The notes: a model not told the origin generated them from the sequence alone. Shown: positions 1 to 11,540, numbered from the stretch's first letter. The stretch: 64,000 nt of DNA from Myotis daubentonii (GCF_963259705.1 NC_081842.1:41980803-42044802), one strand, 5' to 3'. A program made the numbers and translations.

Positions 1-258
1 AACATATCCTTGGTTGAGGATTAAACAATAAATTGCTCATATGGGAAAGGAAGTTTCAGGTCTCAAACCAGCTGATTAAAAAGTAAATTTTTGACATACA
101 CAATTTTAGAAATTAGAACCGTCTTACATTGCACCAGATAAAATTAGGTAAAATGTCTCTTTAAATATCTTGAATTGTCAATTAAGGCCTCATTGCTTGA
201 CATCAGGATAGTTATCTGGAAATAAACCCCAAACATTTCAACCATGTTTATTTATTTT
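1..258 (+). other. Intronic sequence, nothing recognised
   Basis: AT-rich single-copy-looking DNA upstream of the first Helitron. No exon of ATP11B was seen. Confidence 0.5.
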
Positions 259-528
259 CTAGTGGCCTGGCGCACGAAATTTGTGTACAGGTATGGTCCC
301 TATGCCTGGCCTGCGATCAGGGCCATCTTCCCCAGCTGCCCACAGCAAGCCCTGCCCCCTGCCGCCACACACCCCCAGCTCTCTGTTCGCCATCGGGCAA
401 TTGGAGCCTGCCGGCCGGGGAAAGGGACCAAGAGGTGGTCAGTGCACCTGGTAGTGACTGGTTGAGCAGTAGTTCTGGTCATTCCACCATTAGAGTCAAT
501 TTGCATATTACCCTTTTATTATATAGGA
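259..528 (-). mobile_element. HeliBat-type non-autonomous Helitron
   Basis: Read on the minus strand it begins TCCTATATAATAAAAGG, has ATGCAAATTGAC just inside, and ends in CTAG at 259 preceded by a degenerate hairpin. No transposase coding. Confidence 0.85.
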
Positions 529-774
529 TTTATCTATTTTATTAAAGTTTTGATCTCCAACTATGTGCCAAGTAGTAGTATAATTGCCAGATAGAGCAAT
601 AAATAAAATAATACTCCTATCCTCAGGGATCTTACATTCTACTGGGAGAATGTACATAGGGTAACGTAACAGTGCTTATAAAGTGTTTTCCTGTCTCATA
701 TATGAAGTTGTGTTGTAATGAGTGACACAAGTGAAATTTGTACTGTATTTGTACCCTGCCCCTATTATATAGTA
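529..774 (+). repeat. Old MIR/L2-like fragment
   Basis: The segment around 555-660 (ctatgtgccaag, then cagggatcttacattc) resembles ancient mammalian MIR/L2 sequence. Family is uncertain. Confidence 0.35.
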
Positions 775-1300
775 CTAGAGGCCCAGTGCACGAAATTTGT
801 ACATGGGGGGGAGGGGGGTCCCTTCAGCCCAGCCTGCACCCTCTCCAATCTGGGACCCTTTGGGGGATGTCTGACTGCCAGTTATGCCCGATAAACCGGC
901 AGTTGTACATCCCTCTCACAATCCGGGATCGCTGGCTCCTAACTGCTCGCCTGCCTGGTCACCCCCAACTGCCCCCCCACCCCTGCTGGCCTGGTTGCCC
1001 CCATCTGCCCCCCCTCTACCGGCCTGGTTGCCCCTAACTGCCCCCCCATGGGCCTGGTCACCTCTTACTGCCACCCCTGCCGACCTGGTCACCCCTAATT
1101 GCCCCCCACCCCTTGCCAGCCTGGTCTCCCCCAACTGCACTCCCTGCCAGCCTGGTCGCTCCACGCAGCCTGCTGTTCAGTTGTTTGGTCATCCCTCACT
1201 AACCCCCGTGCCAGACTTGTCGCCCCATGCAACCTTGGTCGTTACTGTTACTGTGATGGCGTCCCAGACAATTTGCATATTCCTCTATAATTAGTATAGA
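775..1300 (-). mobile_element. Helitron with internal minisatellite
   Basis: CTAG at 775 followed by aggcccagtgcacgaaattt. The 5' end at about 1300 is diverged. Positions 940-1180 hold a C-rich tandem repeat of about 30 bp (GGCCTGGTCACCCCTAACTG type). Confidence 0.85.
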
Positions 1301-1413
1301 TTACAGGCTTATGAGTTGATTAATAATATATCAGACACATAGCAATTAATATGAGCCAGGTTATTTCCTAATTGCTTTGTAAATATATTAGCTCATTCAA
1401 TCTTTATATAACA

Positions 1414-2284
1414 CTAGAGGCCCGGTGCACAAAAATTTGTGCACTCGGGGGGGAAGGGGGGTTCCTCAGCCCAGCCTGTGCCCTCTCGCAGTCTGGGACC
1501 CCTCAGGAGATAATGCCCTGCTGGCTTAGGCCTGCTCCCGGGTGGCAGAGGGCAGGCCCAATCCCTAGGTGCAGCCCCTGGTCAGGCTCAGAGCAGGGCC
1601 GATTGGGGAGTTGGGGTGCCGCCCCCTGTCATGCACAGAGCAGGGCGGATTGGGAGGTTGCGATGCCACCCCTAGTCACGCTCAGGGTAGGGCCGATTTG
1701 GGGATTGGGGCACCGCCACCTGTCACACTCAAGGCAGGGCCAATCAGGGGGTTGGGGCGCTGCCCTCTGTCACACACAGAGCAGGGCCCATCAGGGGGTT
1801 GGGGAGCTCCTCCCTGTCACGCACAGAGCAGGGCCCATCAGCGGGTTGGGGAGCTCCTCCCTGTCATGCACAGAGCAGGGCCCATCAGGGGGTTGAGGAG
1901 CTCCCCCCTGTCACTCACAGAGTAGGGCCGAAAGGGGAGTTGGGGCACCGCCCCCTGTCACACACAGAGCAGGACGGATCAGGGGGTTGGGGCACCACCC
2001 TCTATCACCCACAGAGCAGGGCCAATCAGGGGGTGGGGCGCCGCAACTGTCACACTCAGGGCAGGGCCGATGGGGAGGTTATGGCTCTACCCTGTCACAC
2101 ACAGAGCAGGGTCTGGGTGTGGGGGGCGGGGGGGTTGGGGCGCCGCACCCTGTCACACACAGAGCCACAGGGCGATCAGGGGGTTTGGGCACTGCCCCCT
2201 GTCACGCTAATCCCGGTGCCGGGAGGCCTCGCAGCTCCGCTGATCCCGGTGCTGGGAGGCATATTACCCTTTTACTATATAGGA
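1414..2284 (-). mobile_element. Helitron B half of composite copy 1
   Basis: 3' end CTAG with hairpin gtgcacaaaaatttgtgcac at 1414; 5' end cctatatagtaaaagg (minus strand) at 2284. It joins directly to a second Helitron at 2285. The interior is mostly a 47-bp tandem repeat. Confidence 0.88.
1580..2200 (-). repeat. 47-bp minisatellite inside Helitron
   Basis: About 13 imperfect units of 47 bp; three successive starts at 1781, 1828 and 1875 are exactly 47 apart. A unit contains CAGAGCAGGGC and GGGGTTGGGG. It creates long spurious open frames. The same array recurs at 50740-51480. Confidence 0.85.
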
Positions 2285-2869
2285 TAGAGGCCTGGTGCAT
2301 GGGTGGGGCTGGCTGGTTTGCCTTGAAGGGTGTCCTGGACCAGGGTGGGGGTCCCCACTGGGGTGCCTGGCCAGCCTGGGTGAGGGGATGATGGCTGTTT
2401 GCAGCTGGTCACACACCCTTCAGGGTGGGGGTCCCCACTGGGGTGCCTGGCCAGCCTGGGTGAGGGGCTGAGGGCTGTTTTCAGGCTTGCGGGTGACTGA
2501 AGCTCCCAACCGCTCCTTTTTTTCTTTTTTTTTCTTTTCTGGGCCAGCTTTAGCTCTGGCTCCAGCTCTGAGGCCTCTGCTGGGTTCTATAATCGAAACA
2601 ATGTATAACTCCAGCTCTGAGATCCCGCTCGCTGTTTAGCTTCTATATTTATTACAATGTTTCAAACTGCAGGCTCAGAGGCCGGCAAGACAGGCGGGGA
2701 ACGTTGGCTTCCTCCGTCACTGAAGCAAGCAAGCCTCATGTTCGCTTCCAGCTGCCTGGCTGCCGGCCGCCATCTTGGCTGGCAGTTAATTTGCATATTG
2801 CCCTGATTAGCCAATGGGAAGGGTAGCGGTCATACGCTAATTACCATGTTTCTCTTCTATTAGATAGGA
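2285..2869 (-). mobile_element. Helitron A half of composite copy 1
   Basis: Abuts the previous element at tatataggatagaggcctg. 5' end on the minus strand is TCCTATCTAATAGAAG. The body includes aagatggcggccggcagc and caatatgcaaattaactg. Its terminal CTAG has lost the base next to the junction. Confidence 0.85.
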
Positions 2870-3088
2870 TGATTATAAAATACAATATGATTATTATTGT
2901 CCCTTTTTTATAGAGGTTAACAAGGTCATTTAGTGACCTTGAATTAGGATGTAGGCCAGAACAATTTAAACCCCCTACCATCTATGTTCTTAACCATTAT
3001 GCTTCACTGTTTTACTTTAAACTGGGCAAGATTTTCATATCCTTTATGCGATTTTCTTGATGAGTATTCCAGTGATCATTTATCTAAA

Positions 3089-3323
3089 GTTTTTTTTATT
3101 TTTATTTTTTTGTTAATCCTCAACAGGATATTTTTTTCATTTATTTTTTGAGTGAGTGGAAGGGAGAGCTGAGGGGAAGAAAAGGAGAGAAATATTGATG
3201 TAAAAGAAGCACATCACTTGGTTGCCTCCTGTACCCAGGTACGTTCCCTTGATTGGAATTGATTCTGAGACCCTTTGGTGCATGAGCTGACAGTAGTGCC
3301 ATTGAGCCACACTGACCAGGGCT
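3089..3323 (-). mobile_element. Ves SINE (tRNA-derived)
   Basis: Minus-strand Ves element: GCCCTGGTCAGTGTGGCTCA head near 3323, diverged B-box region, and a pyrimidine-rich 3' part with an A-rich tail. Typical of vesper bats. Confidence 0.8.
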
Positions 3324-3518
3324 AAACAATTTTTTTTTTTAATGTTGTTTTATATCTGCCTTCTGCAGCTTCTAAAATATCAAGAATTTAGTAGAAAAAT
3401 TGCTAGGTTACAGTTTACCTTATTTTTAAAAATTATACTAAAATTGCCAATAAATAGTAAAAGGAAAAAGAGTAGAATAAAATTTTGAGACTCTAAAAAT
3501 CAGAGAGTTTCTATAATT

Positions 3519-3594
3519 TGGGGCAGGGTGAAAGGAGCAAATGGGGTAGGGAAATGGGGGACATCTATAATAGAGTCAACAATAAAATAAGAAT
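3519..3594 (+). repeat. L1 3' end fragment
   Basis: ggggacatctataatagag followed by caacaataaaataag resembles the 3' UTR end of bat L1 copies. It directly precedes a U6-like sequence. Confidence 0.55.
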
Positions 3595-3601
3595 TACACA
3601 A

Positions 3602-3685
3602 GTGCTCACTTCAGCAGCACATATACTAAAATTGGAACAATACAGAGATTAGTATGGCATACAAATTGTGAAGCGTTTCACTTTA
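3602..3685 (+). pseudogene. U6 snRNA pseudogene
   Basis: Matches U6 over the 5' stem (gtgctcacttcagcagcac) and atatactaaaattggaac, then gtgaagcgtttcac at the 3' end. Internal bases around the catalytic ACAGAGA region and the internal stem-loop are deleted, and there is no U6 promoter context. Probably an L1-mobilised retrocopy. Confidence 0.85.
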
Positions 3686-3869
3686 TTTAATTATTTTTTT
3701 GTAAACTTTAGAAAGAAAGAAATCCAACAAATTTCAATCATTAAAAAAAGAGTTACATGAATTTGGCTAAGAGCTTAGTAAATTGGATTTCACTTTTATT
3801 ATTCCATCCATAGAGTGTATATTATTTTTAAAAATTAATTTGTTGTTCTCTTCTCTTTCTTTTTTTTAG

Positions 3870-3959
3870 TACACTGTGTGGAATTTTGTTCCAAAGAATT
3901 TATTTGAACAATTCAGAAGAGTGGCAAATTTTTATTTTCTTATTATATTTTTGGTTCAG
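3870..3959 (+). CDS. ATP11B: ATP11B exon w1 (M1)
   Basis: First exon in the window; phase 0, 30 codons starting [10 protein letters not shown]. It holds the amphipathic lead-in and most of M1 ([12 protein letters not shown]). Acceptor ttttttag is clean and the donor is gtaagc. The preceding coding sequence is not in the first 3.8 kb. Confidence 0.97.
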
Positions 3960-5629
3960 GTAAGCTTTATCATTCAATAGATCGTTAAATTTATAGATAA
4001 AATTTCTAAAAATACGTTGTCAGGGAAAAGTTACATAGCGTTCTAAATCATTTGCTTTTGGGGTCATATTTTTTTTCTGCAGAGCTTACCCATCATATTC
4101 AATGAATACAATTATTTAACCACATCTAAATTTCTAAAAACTATCCAGTGAATTTTAAGATTAATTTTATTTGTTTCATTTTATTGATATGCTGTGGTGC
4201 TGATAACCATAATCAAAGCCAAGAAAATAACATCATCTTTCAGATGCTCGTTCAGAACATAAATATTTTGGGTTTTAATATGCAGCACATGTTTTTGACA
4301 CATTTTTGCCTATAGAGCCATCTTGGTACAAAGTGAATTTTTCTTTTTTTTTAAATGTCAATTTTACTTTTATTTAAAATAATTTTCTTTTTTTCATTTT
4401 TAACAATCCTTATGAAAATAGATTTTTGTTTAGGAGACCATTTTTTTAACTTGAACCAATATTAATTATAGGCTATTTAACAGTTTCTTCATCTCACATT
4501 GCTTTTTTTTCTTAATATCAAAATATCAAGAGAATAGCTTATGAAACTTGAGTATGAATCAATATTTAAAAATAGTTATTATTTTATTTTAAAAAGATTA
4601 TTTTTTTCTGATAATACTTTAGCAGTCTCTTTCAGTGTGGCATTGAATTTTCGTATGAACCCTGAACTTTTCTCTCAGTAGAACCTAGAATTTCAAAAGA
4701 AAAAAAAAACACTTGCCAAGTTATTACTTTAAAGCTTGAGGAAACATTTACTATTTTCTAAAAATTGCTTTTCTTCATGAACAAAGAAGAAACTTCTGAT
4801 TTTTTTTTTTTTATCAGTAGAACATCAGCTTGGTTTTCTCAGAAAAGTGAGAAATTTATACTAACCGTGTCACATAACATGCGTTTGTGAAATTACCAGC
4901 TAAAATCAGGAATTCAGCTTCTCTGTGGAATAGAACAAATTTAATTGCCCTCTATGGTGTAAAGGAACATTAATAGTAAATTATTTAGAGTCATATTCTA
5001 ACTAGCAAAACATAATTAGTGCAGAAATTTTTTTACTTCTCCAGCAGCTTTTAAAACCTCAGTTGTATGATGTACATAATAATTGAAGCATCATTTTCCA
5101 AGCTGTACCCTTTCTGGCTCTGCTAGATTTAACAAAATCACTTATGGAAGAAAAACTCTTTCTCTAGTCCCATTCCTTGATCTGTCTCCCTAAGTAGTGA
5201 GTTTATTCTGAATCCCAGCGTAAAAATTACTGACAGACTTTTCAGCATTTATCAGGATGGGCGAAGAAGTGTGAAATGAGATTCAGAGCAGCTGTAGCTC
5301 CACTCCTTGGCAAATATTGAGGAAGAACTGAAGTACTCTCTGTTAAGAAGGCAGATAAATGACTGAGTCTACTCTAACAATATTTGTGGGTATCCAGTAG
5401 ATTTAGATATTCTAACCCCATATAAGTGCCAATAAAGTGAACTTGTAAAACTGAACTAAATTATCCTCACTGTATAATATATCCCTCCTATTATTTTTAC
5501 TCTGGACTATGATACTCATTTTGTATAGTGTTCTCAGAATTCCTAGTATGTTTGAGATTTAAGATGTTAATAGCATGATATGTACAATATAAAAATATAA
5601 TATTCTGCATTCTTTTTTTTAAAATCCAG
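3960..5629 (+). other. ATP11B intron, nothing recognised
   Basis: 1.67 kb of AT-rich sequence. No RNA gene, exon or young transposon was seen. Confidence 0.6.
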
Positions 5630-5710
5630 CTTATGATTGATACACCTACCAGTCCAATTACCAGTGGACTTCCATTATTCTTTGTGATAACAGTAACTGC
5701 CATAAAACAG
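5630..5710 (+). CDS. ATP11B: ATP11B exon w2 (M2)
   Basis: 27 codons, phase 0 at both ends: LMIDTPTSP, then M2 ([14 protein letters not shown]). Acceptor aatccag, donor gtatga. M1-M2 form part of the lipid entry groove in P4-ATPases. Confidence 0.97.
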
Positions 5711-6042
5711 GTATGAATTGCTTCCTATTCTTGTTTCCCCATGTCATTTGCAAGTTGCTAAATATGTCCCTCCAAGGTAACATCTATTGTTGAGAAAATA
5801 ATTTCCATAAGAAAGCAGCAAATGTTTTTGATGTTGCATATGGTAAAAATAAACTGAGTTAAGCCACACTATTATATTTCAGGTGATTCATGGTATGTTT
5901 ACCACTGTTAAAATGTTGTTCTCTTGACATACCCAGGAAGCGTTCAAAACAAGCATTTTATATGTATAAACTAAATTATATATGAAACATAATTATTATA
6001 ATCATCTTTGTAGAGTTTGGCAATATTTCAAAGAAATACAGT

Positions 6043-6292
6043 TCTAGCTGATTTGGCTCAGTGGATAGAGCATCAGCTTGAGGACTGAAGGGTCCCAGGT
6101 TCGATTTCAGTCAAGAGCACATACCTCGGTTGCAGGCTACATCCTCGGCCCAGGTCAGGGAGTGTGCGGGAGCCAACCAATTGATGTGTCTCTGCAATAG
6201 ATGTTTTTTTCCTCTCTCTTCTCATCCCTTCCACTCTCTCTAAAAAATAAATGGAAAAATATCCTCAGGTGAGAATTAACAAAAAAAGAAAA
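6043..6292 (+). mobile_element. Ves SINE
   Basis: Plus-strand copy: agctgatttggctcagtgga head, ggttcgatttcagtcaa B-box region, CT-rich 3' part and an A-rich end. Moderately diverged. Confidence 0.85.
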
Positions 6293-6354
6293 GAAAATAC
6301 AATTCAAAATGGATATGTTTATGGGGAGTGGAGCATGTACTTCTAGCATGAAGA

Positions 6355-6708
6355 TCCTATATCATAAAAGGCTAATATGCAAATCGACCAGACAGCTGAA
6401 CGACCAGTCGCTGTGACGTTCAGTGTCCACCAGGGGGCAGATGCTCAACACAGGAGCTTCCCCCTGGTGGTCAGTTCACTCCCCCAGGGGGAGCGACACT
6501 CAGCCAGAAGCCCTGAGCCAGGCTCACAGCTGGCGAGCGCAATGGTGGTGGTGGGAACCTCTCCCACCTCCATGGCAGTGTAAGGATGTCTGACTGATGG
6601 CTTAGGCCTGCTCCCTGAGTCTCCCGGACTGTGAGAGGGCGCAGGTCAGGCTGAAGGATACCTTCCCCACCCCCCCGAGTGCACAAATTTCATGCACTGG
6701 GCCTCTAG
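6355..6708 (+). mobile_element. HeliBat Helitron with paired CTCF-like motifs
   Basis: Complete 354-bp copy between A and T: TCCTATATCATAAAAGGC at the 5' end and gtgcacaaatttcatgcac then ggcctCTAG at the 3' end. Contains the inverted motif pair at 6427-6470. Confidence 0.92.
6427..6470. promoter_or_regulatory. Inverted pair of CTCF-like motifs
   Basis: CCACCAGGGGGCAG on the plus strand and its inverted partner (CCACCAGGGGGAAG) 44 bp end to end. The CTCF core from memory is CCACNAGGGGGCGC. Binding is not shown. Confidence 0.4.
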
Positions 6709-7569
6709 TTTTAAATAAAAATTGTGTAGTGCTTTCCTACTTGTTACACTTTCTCTGGTTAAGTTGATTTTTATGTAAAGTTGTACCCTAGTGGGAAATA
6801 GCTTCAACAAAATCCTGAATTGGTATTAAATTCTAGATATAGAAAAGAAGATTATTATTGGATGAACATGTCAAGTTAGAAATAAAGGAATCTGTAGAAA
6901 GGTCATGTCTTTATAACTACCATTTCTCTAAAGATCTTGGCAGGACCTCAGTTATACAGAAATTGTTCCTTCCACTTGAAAGAGAGTTAGTTGAATTTTC
7001 TTATGTAAATTTGATAAATTTTCATTTTATAAGATTTAGGGATAAGGTTTAAATTGCTTTGGAAGTAAAATTGACAAACATTTTATAATCTGAGATGTAG
7101 TATATTTTAACAATTACGTTATATATCTAGTATGTCAGAATATCATGCTACTGCTCTCACTGTTTGATTTTCCTTTAGTGTTCTTTTGGAAACTGTCAGT
7201 CAGCATTCAAATCACTTCATATGGTCACATATTTACTTGTTTTTGCAGATGTCATTTATTTCATCAGAGTAACACAGATTTGTCCCTTGGACCTATTTTC
7301 TATATGTAGTTCCCTTTTAGATAATTTCATTTATGGTAGTGGCTTAAAGTACCATTTATATGTTAATGGTTCCCAAATATATATGTATCCTGAATCTATT
7401 GCCTGAACTCCAACACTCATGTACAACTGTGCAACTTTTCCACTGGGATAGCTTGGGATTTTCCTGACCATGTCATTCTCTCATTTTCTCCTCTGGTCTT
7501 TTTTCTTCCTATCATTTGGTGCTACCTGTTTCTGTTGAATAAATGTTTATTTGTTTGTCTGTTGCCTTC
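6709..7569 (+). other. Intron, nothing recognised
   Basis: AT-rich intron between a Helitron and an L2 remnant. Short open frames here show no family resemblance. Confidence 0.5.
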
Positions 7570-7705
7570 ATTTGAATATTCAGCTCTGTGAGGGCAGATA
7601 CTTTGTTTTATAAACCAGTTTATTTCTAGTGACCAGAACAAGGCCATGCTCTGATTATATCTCCAATAAATAATTTGCTTGACAGATGAATGAATGAATG
7701 AATGA
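7570..7705 (+). repeat. L2-like 3' end with (TGAA)n tail
   Basis: tgtgagggcagatactttgt and a terminal tgaatgaatgaatgaatg run are typical of L2 3' ends. Confidence 0.55.
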
Positions 7706-7769
7706 AGCTATTGAGTATTTTTTTGAAGTAATTTAAAATGTTGCAGTACTTCTTACCCTGGTTTCCCAG

Positions 7770-7973
7770 TCTACACTATTAAAAGACAAACATGCAAATT
7801 GACCGTACCTTCACTATGCCTTAAGCCACACCCACCAGCCAGTCAGAGTGACTATATGCAAATTAACCCAACCAAGATGGCAGCTGGCAGCCACGGAGCT
7901 GGAGCAAGCAGGAGGCTTGGTTGCCCCAGTGATGGAGGAACCAGCCAGCCCCCACCCATGCACCAGGCCTCTA
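7770..7973 (+). mobile_element. Helitron A half of composite copy 2 (deleted)
   Basis: Shortened A element: 5' end TCTACACTATTAAAAG, then accaagatggcagctggcag and cccatgcaccaggcctcta. It abuts the B element at the same junction seen at 2284, 46480 and 51589. Confidence 0.8.
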
Positions 7974-8434
7974 TCCTATATAACAAAAGGGCAATATGCA
8001 AATTGACCCTAACAGCAGAACGACTGGGAATGACTGGTCACTGTGACACACACTGACCACCAGGGGACAGATACTCAATGCAGGAGCTGTCCCCTGGTGG
8101 ACAATGCGCTCCCACAGGGGGAGCTCTGCTTAGCCACAAGCCAGGCTGATGGCTGCCAGCACAGTAGTGGTGGCGGGAGCCTCTCCCACCTCCTCAGCAG
8201 CACTAAGGATGTCCAACTGCAGCTTAGGTCTGCTCCCTGCTGGCAAGTGGACATCCCCCAAAGGCTGCCGGGCTGCCAGAGAGATGTCTGACTGCCAGCT
8301 TGGGCCCGATCCCCCAGGGAGCAGGCCTAAGCCAGCAGGTGGACATCCTCCAAGGGGTCCCAAACTGCAAGAGGGCATAGGCCGGGCTGAGGGACCCCCC
8401 CAAGTGCACAAATTTTTGTGCACCAGACCTCTAG
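7974..8434 (+). mobile_element. Helitron B half of composite copy 2
   Basis: TCCTATATAACAAAAGGGC at the 5' end and gtgcacaaatttttgtgcac then agacctCTAG at the 3' end. Closely related to 46481-46960. Carries motif pair 8057-8100. Confidence 0.9.
8057..8100. promoter_or_regulatory. Inverted pair of CTCF-like motifs
   Basis: CCACCAGGGGACAG and its inverted partner with the same 44-bp span as the other Helitron copies. The G-to-A change in the core probably weakens it. Confidence 0.35.
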
Positions 8435-8470
8435 TGTTTATATATGTGGCCTAATATAGCCTGGGTTTAT

Positions 8471-8577
8471 TTGGAATGTGATGCCATTAACCAAATTGAA
8501 AAATGCTGATAAAAATCTGCAAAATTGGAATGTGATGCCATTAACCAAGTTGAAAAATCTGAACAAAATCTGCAAAA
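8471..8577 (+). repeat. Tandem duplication of a 54-bp unit
   Basis: Two head-to-tail copies beginning ttggaatgtgatgccattaa (8471 and 8525), differing at a few bases. Not part of a recognised transposon. Confidence 0.85.
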
Positions 8578-9129
8578 TAGAAGTTAAATATATTTGTTAT
8601 TATTGACATCCTGTCTCCTTTTAGAATGGGTTAAATAAAAACACGTAATATAAAAAGCAGAAAGATTATACCTCAAACCTGTGTTACAGTGGTTGACGTA
8701 GTTAAGTCCTAAATTTACATGAGAGCTTCTTGACAACTAAAGCAAAAGCAGAAATATGAAAGGTCATAATTTCAAAGAGAAAATTTGATATATAAGGATT
8801 TTTTCCCTTTACAACATCAGGATTCAGAGTTTTCTCTTTTCTAACAACTATTCCTACATTGTGTTCATTTAATAACACACAACATACTAGAATATACTGT
8901 TCAGGTTTATCTGCCCATTTGTATAGATCAGTAGAATAAATTTTAGAAAAATTGTACAAATGCAAGTTGCCATGTCCAGTCTTTCCTTTTTCTTTCCTTT
9001 TAATCTGCCTTTGTCCTTTTATCAAAATAAGAAAAGCTATATTATCAGTTTTTATACTCTGAGTAAAGATGTTAGTTTTCTTGTTTTTTTAACTTCTCCC
9101 AACCATACTTGCATAGTAAAGGTTTTTTT
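8578..9129 (+). other. Intron, nothing recognised
   Basis: AT-rich sequence. The minus-strand frame at 8702-9025 (107 codons) has no recognisable domain. Confidence 0.45.
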
Positions 9130-9720
9130 AGTTATGTAATGCAAGGTGTAGCGCTGTGGTAAACATCATAGTCTTTGCCTTCTGTGAGCATAAAACCTAT
9201 GAAGTAGGGAAGATAAACCCAAACACAAAAGCAGTTATAGTTCAGTAAGGTAGTGGTCAGACCCAGTGAGCTGTAGATGTTCAGAGAAAGCATGCAACAC
9301 TGTCTGGATAATCAAGGAGGGTTTCATGGAAGTAACATTTTTAGAGATGAGACTTGGAATAAGAGTAAGATGACAATTGGTGAAAAAGGTAAAGTATCAA
9401 CAAACAACTTACGGGAATTCCCAAATGTAAGGAAAGGCAGGACCTTTTTTGTGAAATGACATGGCTGACTAATGTTTGACACTATGTAGGAAAGTACTAA
9501 AAAGTAATACTGGAAATGTAGCTTGGTAAGTTAATCAGGCTGGAAGATTCTTTGGTCTAAGCATCGGAGAGTTATTGAGGGGGCTTTGAACAGGATAGCG
9601 AATTAAAACAATGTTTTAGAAAGATTAATCTGGCAGTAATATGTTGAATGGATTAAAATTTGTGAACTTGTGTTGTAAATGATAATGTTTTTATTATTAA
9701 TGTCATCTGGCTATAAAAGG
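9130..9720 (+). repeat. Ancient mammalian interspersed repeat, part 1
   Basis: Phrases such as caaggagggtttcatggaag and agaaagattaatctggcagt resemble an old mammalian repeat whose later part seems to continue at 11580-12010 after younger insertions. Family not assigned. Confidence 0.4.
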
Positions 9721-9816
9721 AACTATTTTTTTGACAGTTTCAGAAAAAAAGTTTTGACCTTCCATTAAATTTCTTTAAAATTGGCATACCACATCTTCAG
9801 TGGGGCCAGCATAATT

Positions 9817-9976
9817 TTTTTTTTTTTTTTAGAGAGAGAAAGAAACATCGATTTGTTGTTCCACTTATTTATGCATTCATTGGTTGATTCTTGTATGTGC
9901 CCTGACCAGGAATCAAACCGGCAGCCTTGGCATATCGGGATGATGCTCTAACCAACTGAATTATCTGGCTAGGGCT
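9817..9976 (-). mobile_element. tRNA-derived SINE (Ves-related)
   Basis: Minus-strand copy: head agccctagccagataattca near 9976, shortened body, and gagagagaaagaaacatcg on the plus strand. A deleted subtype compared with full Ves. Confidence 0.75.
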
Positions 9977-10596
9977 GCATCATTTAAATACTTTAAGAAT
10001 GGTTTCCCAAAAGGTTTCTCCCTGAAAAAAATATCTTGAAGTAATTTTTAATATTTGCTTTATATGTTATAGTGTTCTAATATTTTCAGGTAATAGATGC
10101 ACATGTTTTAAAAAATAGAAAGTACAAAATCTCATATAATAAAAGTCATTTATACTCCTACCCCCCCCCCCCCCGCGTCTCCTGGTTCTCCTCCCCTGAG
10201 GGAGCCATTATTTGTACATTAGTCCAGATATTGATACAGAGTGTTTTCAAAGGTAAGCATTTTTTCCCCACAAATGTTAGCATAGAACACAACACATTCT
10301 GTTCTTTTATCACTTAATGCTATCAGTTACCATTTTGTTATCTTGTGTTATACCTCTGAGTTCTTGAATTTTCTTTGAAATAACACAAGACGTCCCACTT
10401 AGTCTTTGTGAAATGCTTATGTCTGTTTCCCTTTTTAATGATGATCCACATACCCTACCATATTTTTTGGAAGTACAAATAATAATTCTATTGGTCTAGT
10501 GTTTAAGAAAGTAAAATAATTCAACATCAGTTTTAAAATGTGTTCTTTTTTCTATTTATTGTCTGTAATAATGCTGTATGAATTTTTATATATATA
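9977..10596 (+). other. Intron with poly(C) tract
   Basis: AT-rich DNA with a C14 run near 10161. No gene seen. Confidence 0.5.
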
Positions 10597-11239
10597 CTAG
10601 GGGCCCGGTGCACGAAATTCGTGCACTGGGTGTGTGTGGGGGGGGGGGGGAGTGTCCCTCAGCCCAGCCTGCCCCCTCTCACATACTGGGAGCCCTCAGG
10701 CGTTGACCCCCATCACTCTCCAATCACAGGATCGGCCCCTTGCCCAGGCCTGACGCCTCTGGCTGAGGTGTCCGGCCCAGGCAGCGGGGACCCACAGCTG
10801 CAGCGGCCCCGCAATCGTGGGCTTTGCTTTAGGCCCAGGCAAGGGACCCCTAGCTCCCGGGACTGCCAGCTTCGACCGTGCCCAGCTCCCATCGCTGGCT
10901 CCACCCCTACTTCCTGCTATCACTGGCCAGGGCGGAAAAGGCACCTGATTCTCCGATCATGGCTGGGGGGCAGGGCAAAGGCGACCCCAGGGCCACCTTT
11001 GCCCTGCCCCCCAGCTCTTAGCTCCCCCCTGGGTTTCCGATCACTGTCAGTGGCAGGGGGCTTCTTCCTGCTTTCCCTTTCGCCTCCCTGCATTGTGCCT
11101 ACATATGCAAATTAGCCGCCATCTTGTTGGCAGTTAACTGCCAATCTTAGTTGGCAGTTAATTTGCATATAGCCCTGATTAGCCAATGAAAAGGGTAGCT
11201 AGTACGCCAATTACCATTTTTCTCTTTTATTAGTGTTGA
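10597..11239 (-). mobile_element. Helitron
   Basis: CTAG at 10597 followed by gtgcacgaaattcgtgcac, a near-perfect terminal hairpin. The 5' end is A-type (taataaaagagaaaaatgg on the minus strand), with ggcagttaatttgcatat before it. Confidence 0.88.
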
Positions 11240-11241
11240 TA

Positions 11242-11394
11242 CTAGAGGCCTGATGCATGAAATTCATGCAAGAGTAGGCCTTCCTTGCCCTGGCTGCCGG
11301 CACCAGCTTCCCTATGGCACCCGGGGCCCGGGCTTCCCTCGCAGCCCCAGCTTCTTCCGGAAGGTGTAGCATATTATGCTTTTATTATTATAGA
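11242..11394 (-). mobile_element. Short Helitron, abutting the previous one
   Basis: CTAG at 11242, then aggcctgatgcatgaaattc, with the 5' end near 11394. Only 153 bp. Same subfamily as 23317-23565 (shared agagtaggccttcc). Confidence 0.85.
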
Positions 11395-11540
11395 TATATT
11401 TAGAGAGAAGAAGGAGGGAGAGGGAAACATTGCAAACCTCTTGCACTCACCAAGTCTAGGTTTCTCATTAGAAATCGAACCTGCCACCATTTGGTATATG
11501 GGACGATGCTCCAACCGACTGAGCCACATCAGACTGGCTG
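11395..11540 (-). mobile_element. tRNA-derived SINE, partial
   Basis: Minus strand: gccagtctgatgtggctcag head near 11540. Truncated 3' part adjacent to the Helitron end. Confidence 0.65.

Noticed and set aside
1372..2391. Long overlapping open frames rich in repeated residues
   Set aside because: They translate the 47-bp minisatellite of a Helitron in several frames; no start context, no conserved protein.
3602..3685. Functional U6 snRNA gene
   Set aside because: Internal deletion removes part of the catalytic core and there is no upstream U6 promoter pattern.
8702..9025. 107-codon minus-strand frame
   Set aside because: Lysine/asparagine-rich AT-driven frame without a recognisable domain or splice logic.
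10161..10175. Poly(C) run as a special structure
   Set aside because: Simple homopolymer with no partner tract; may also be a sequencing weak point.
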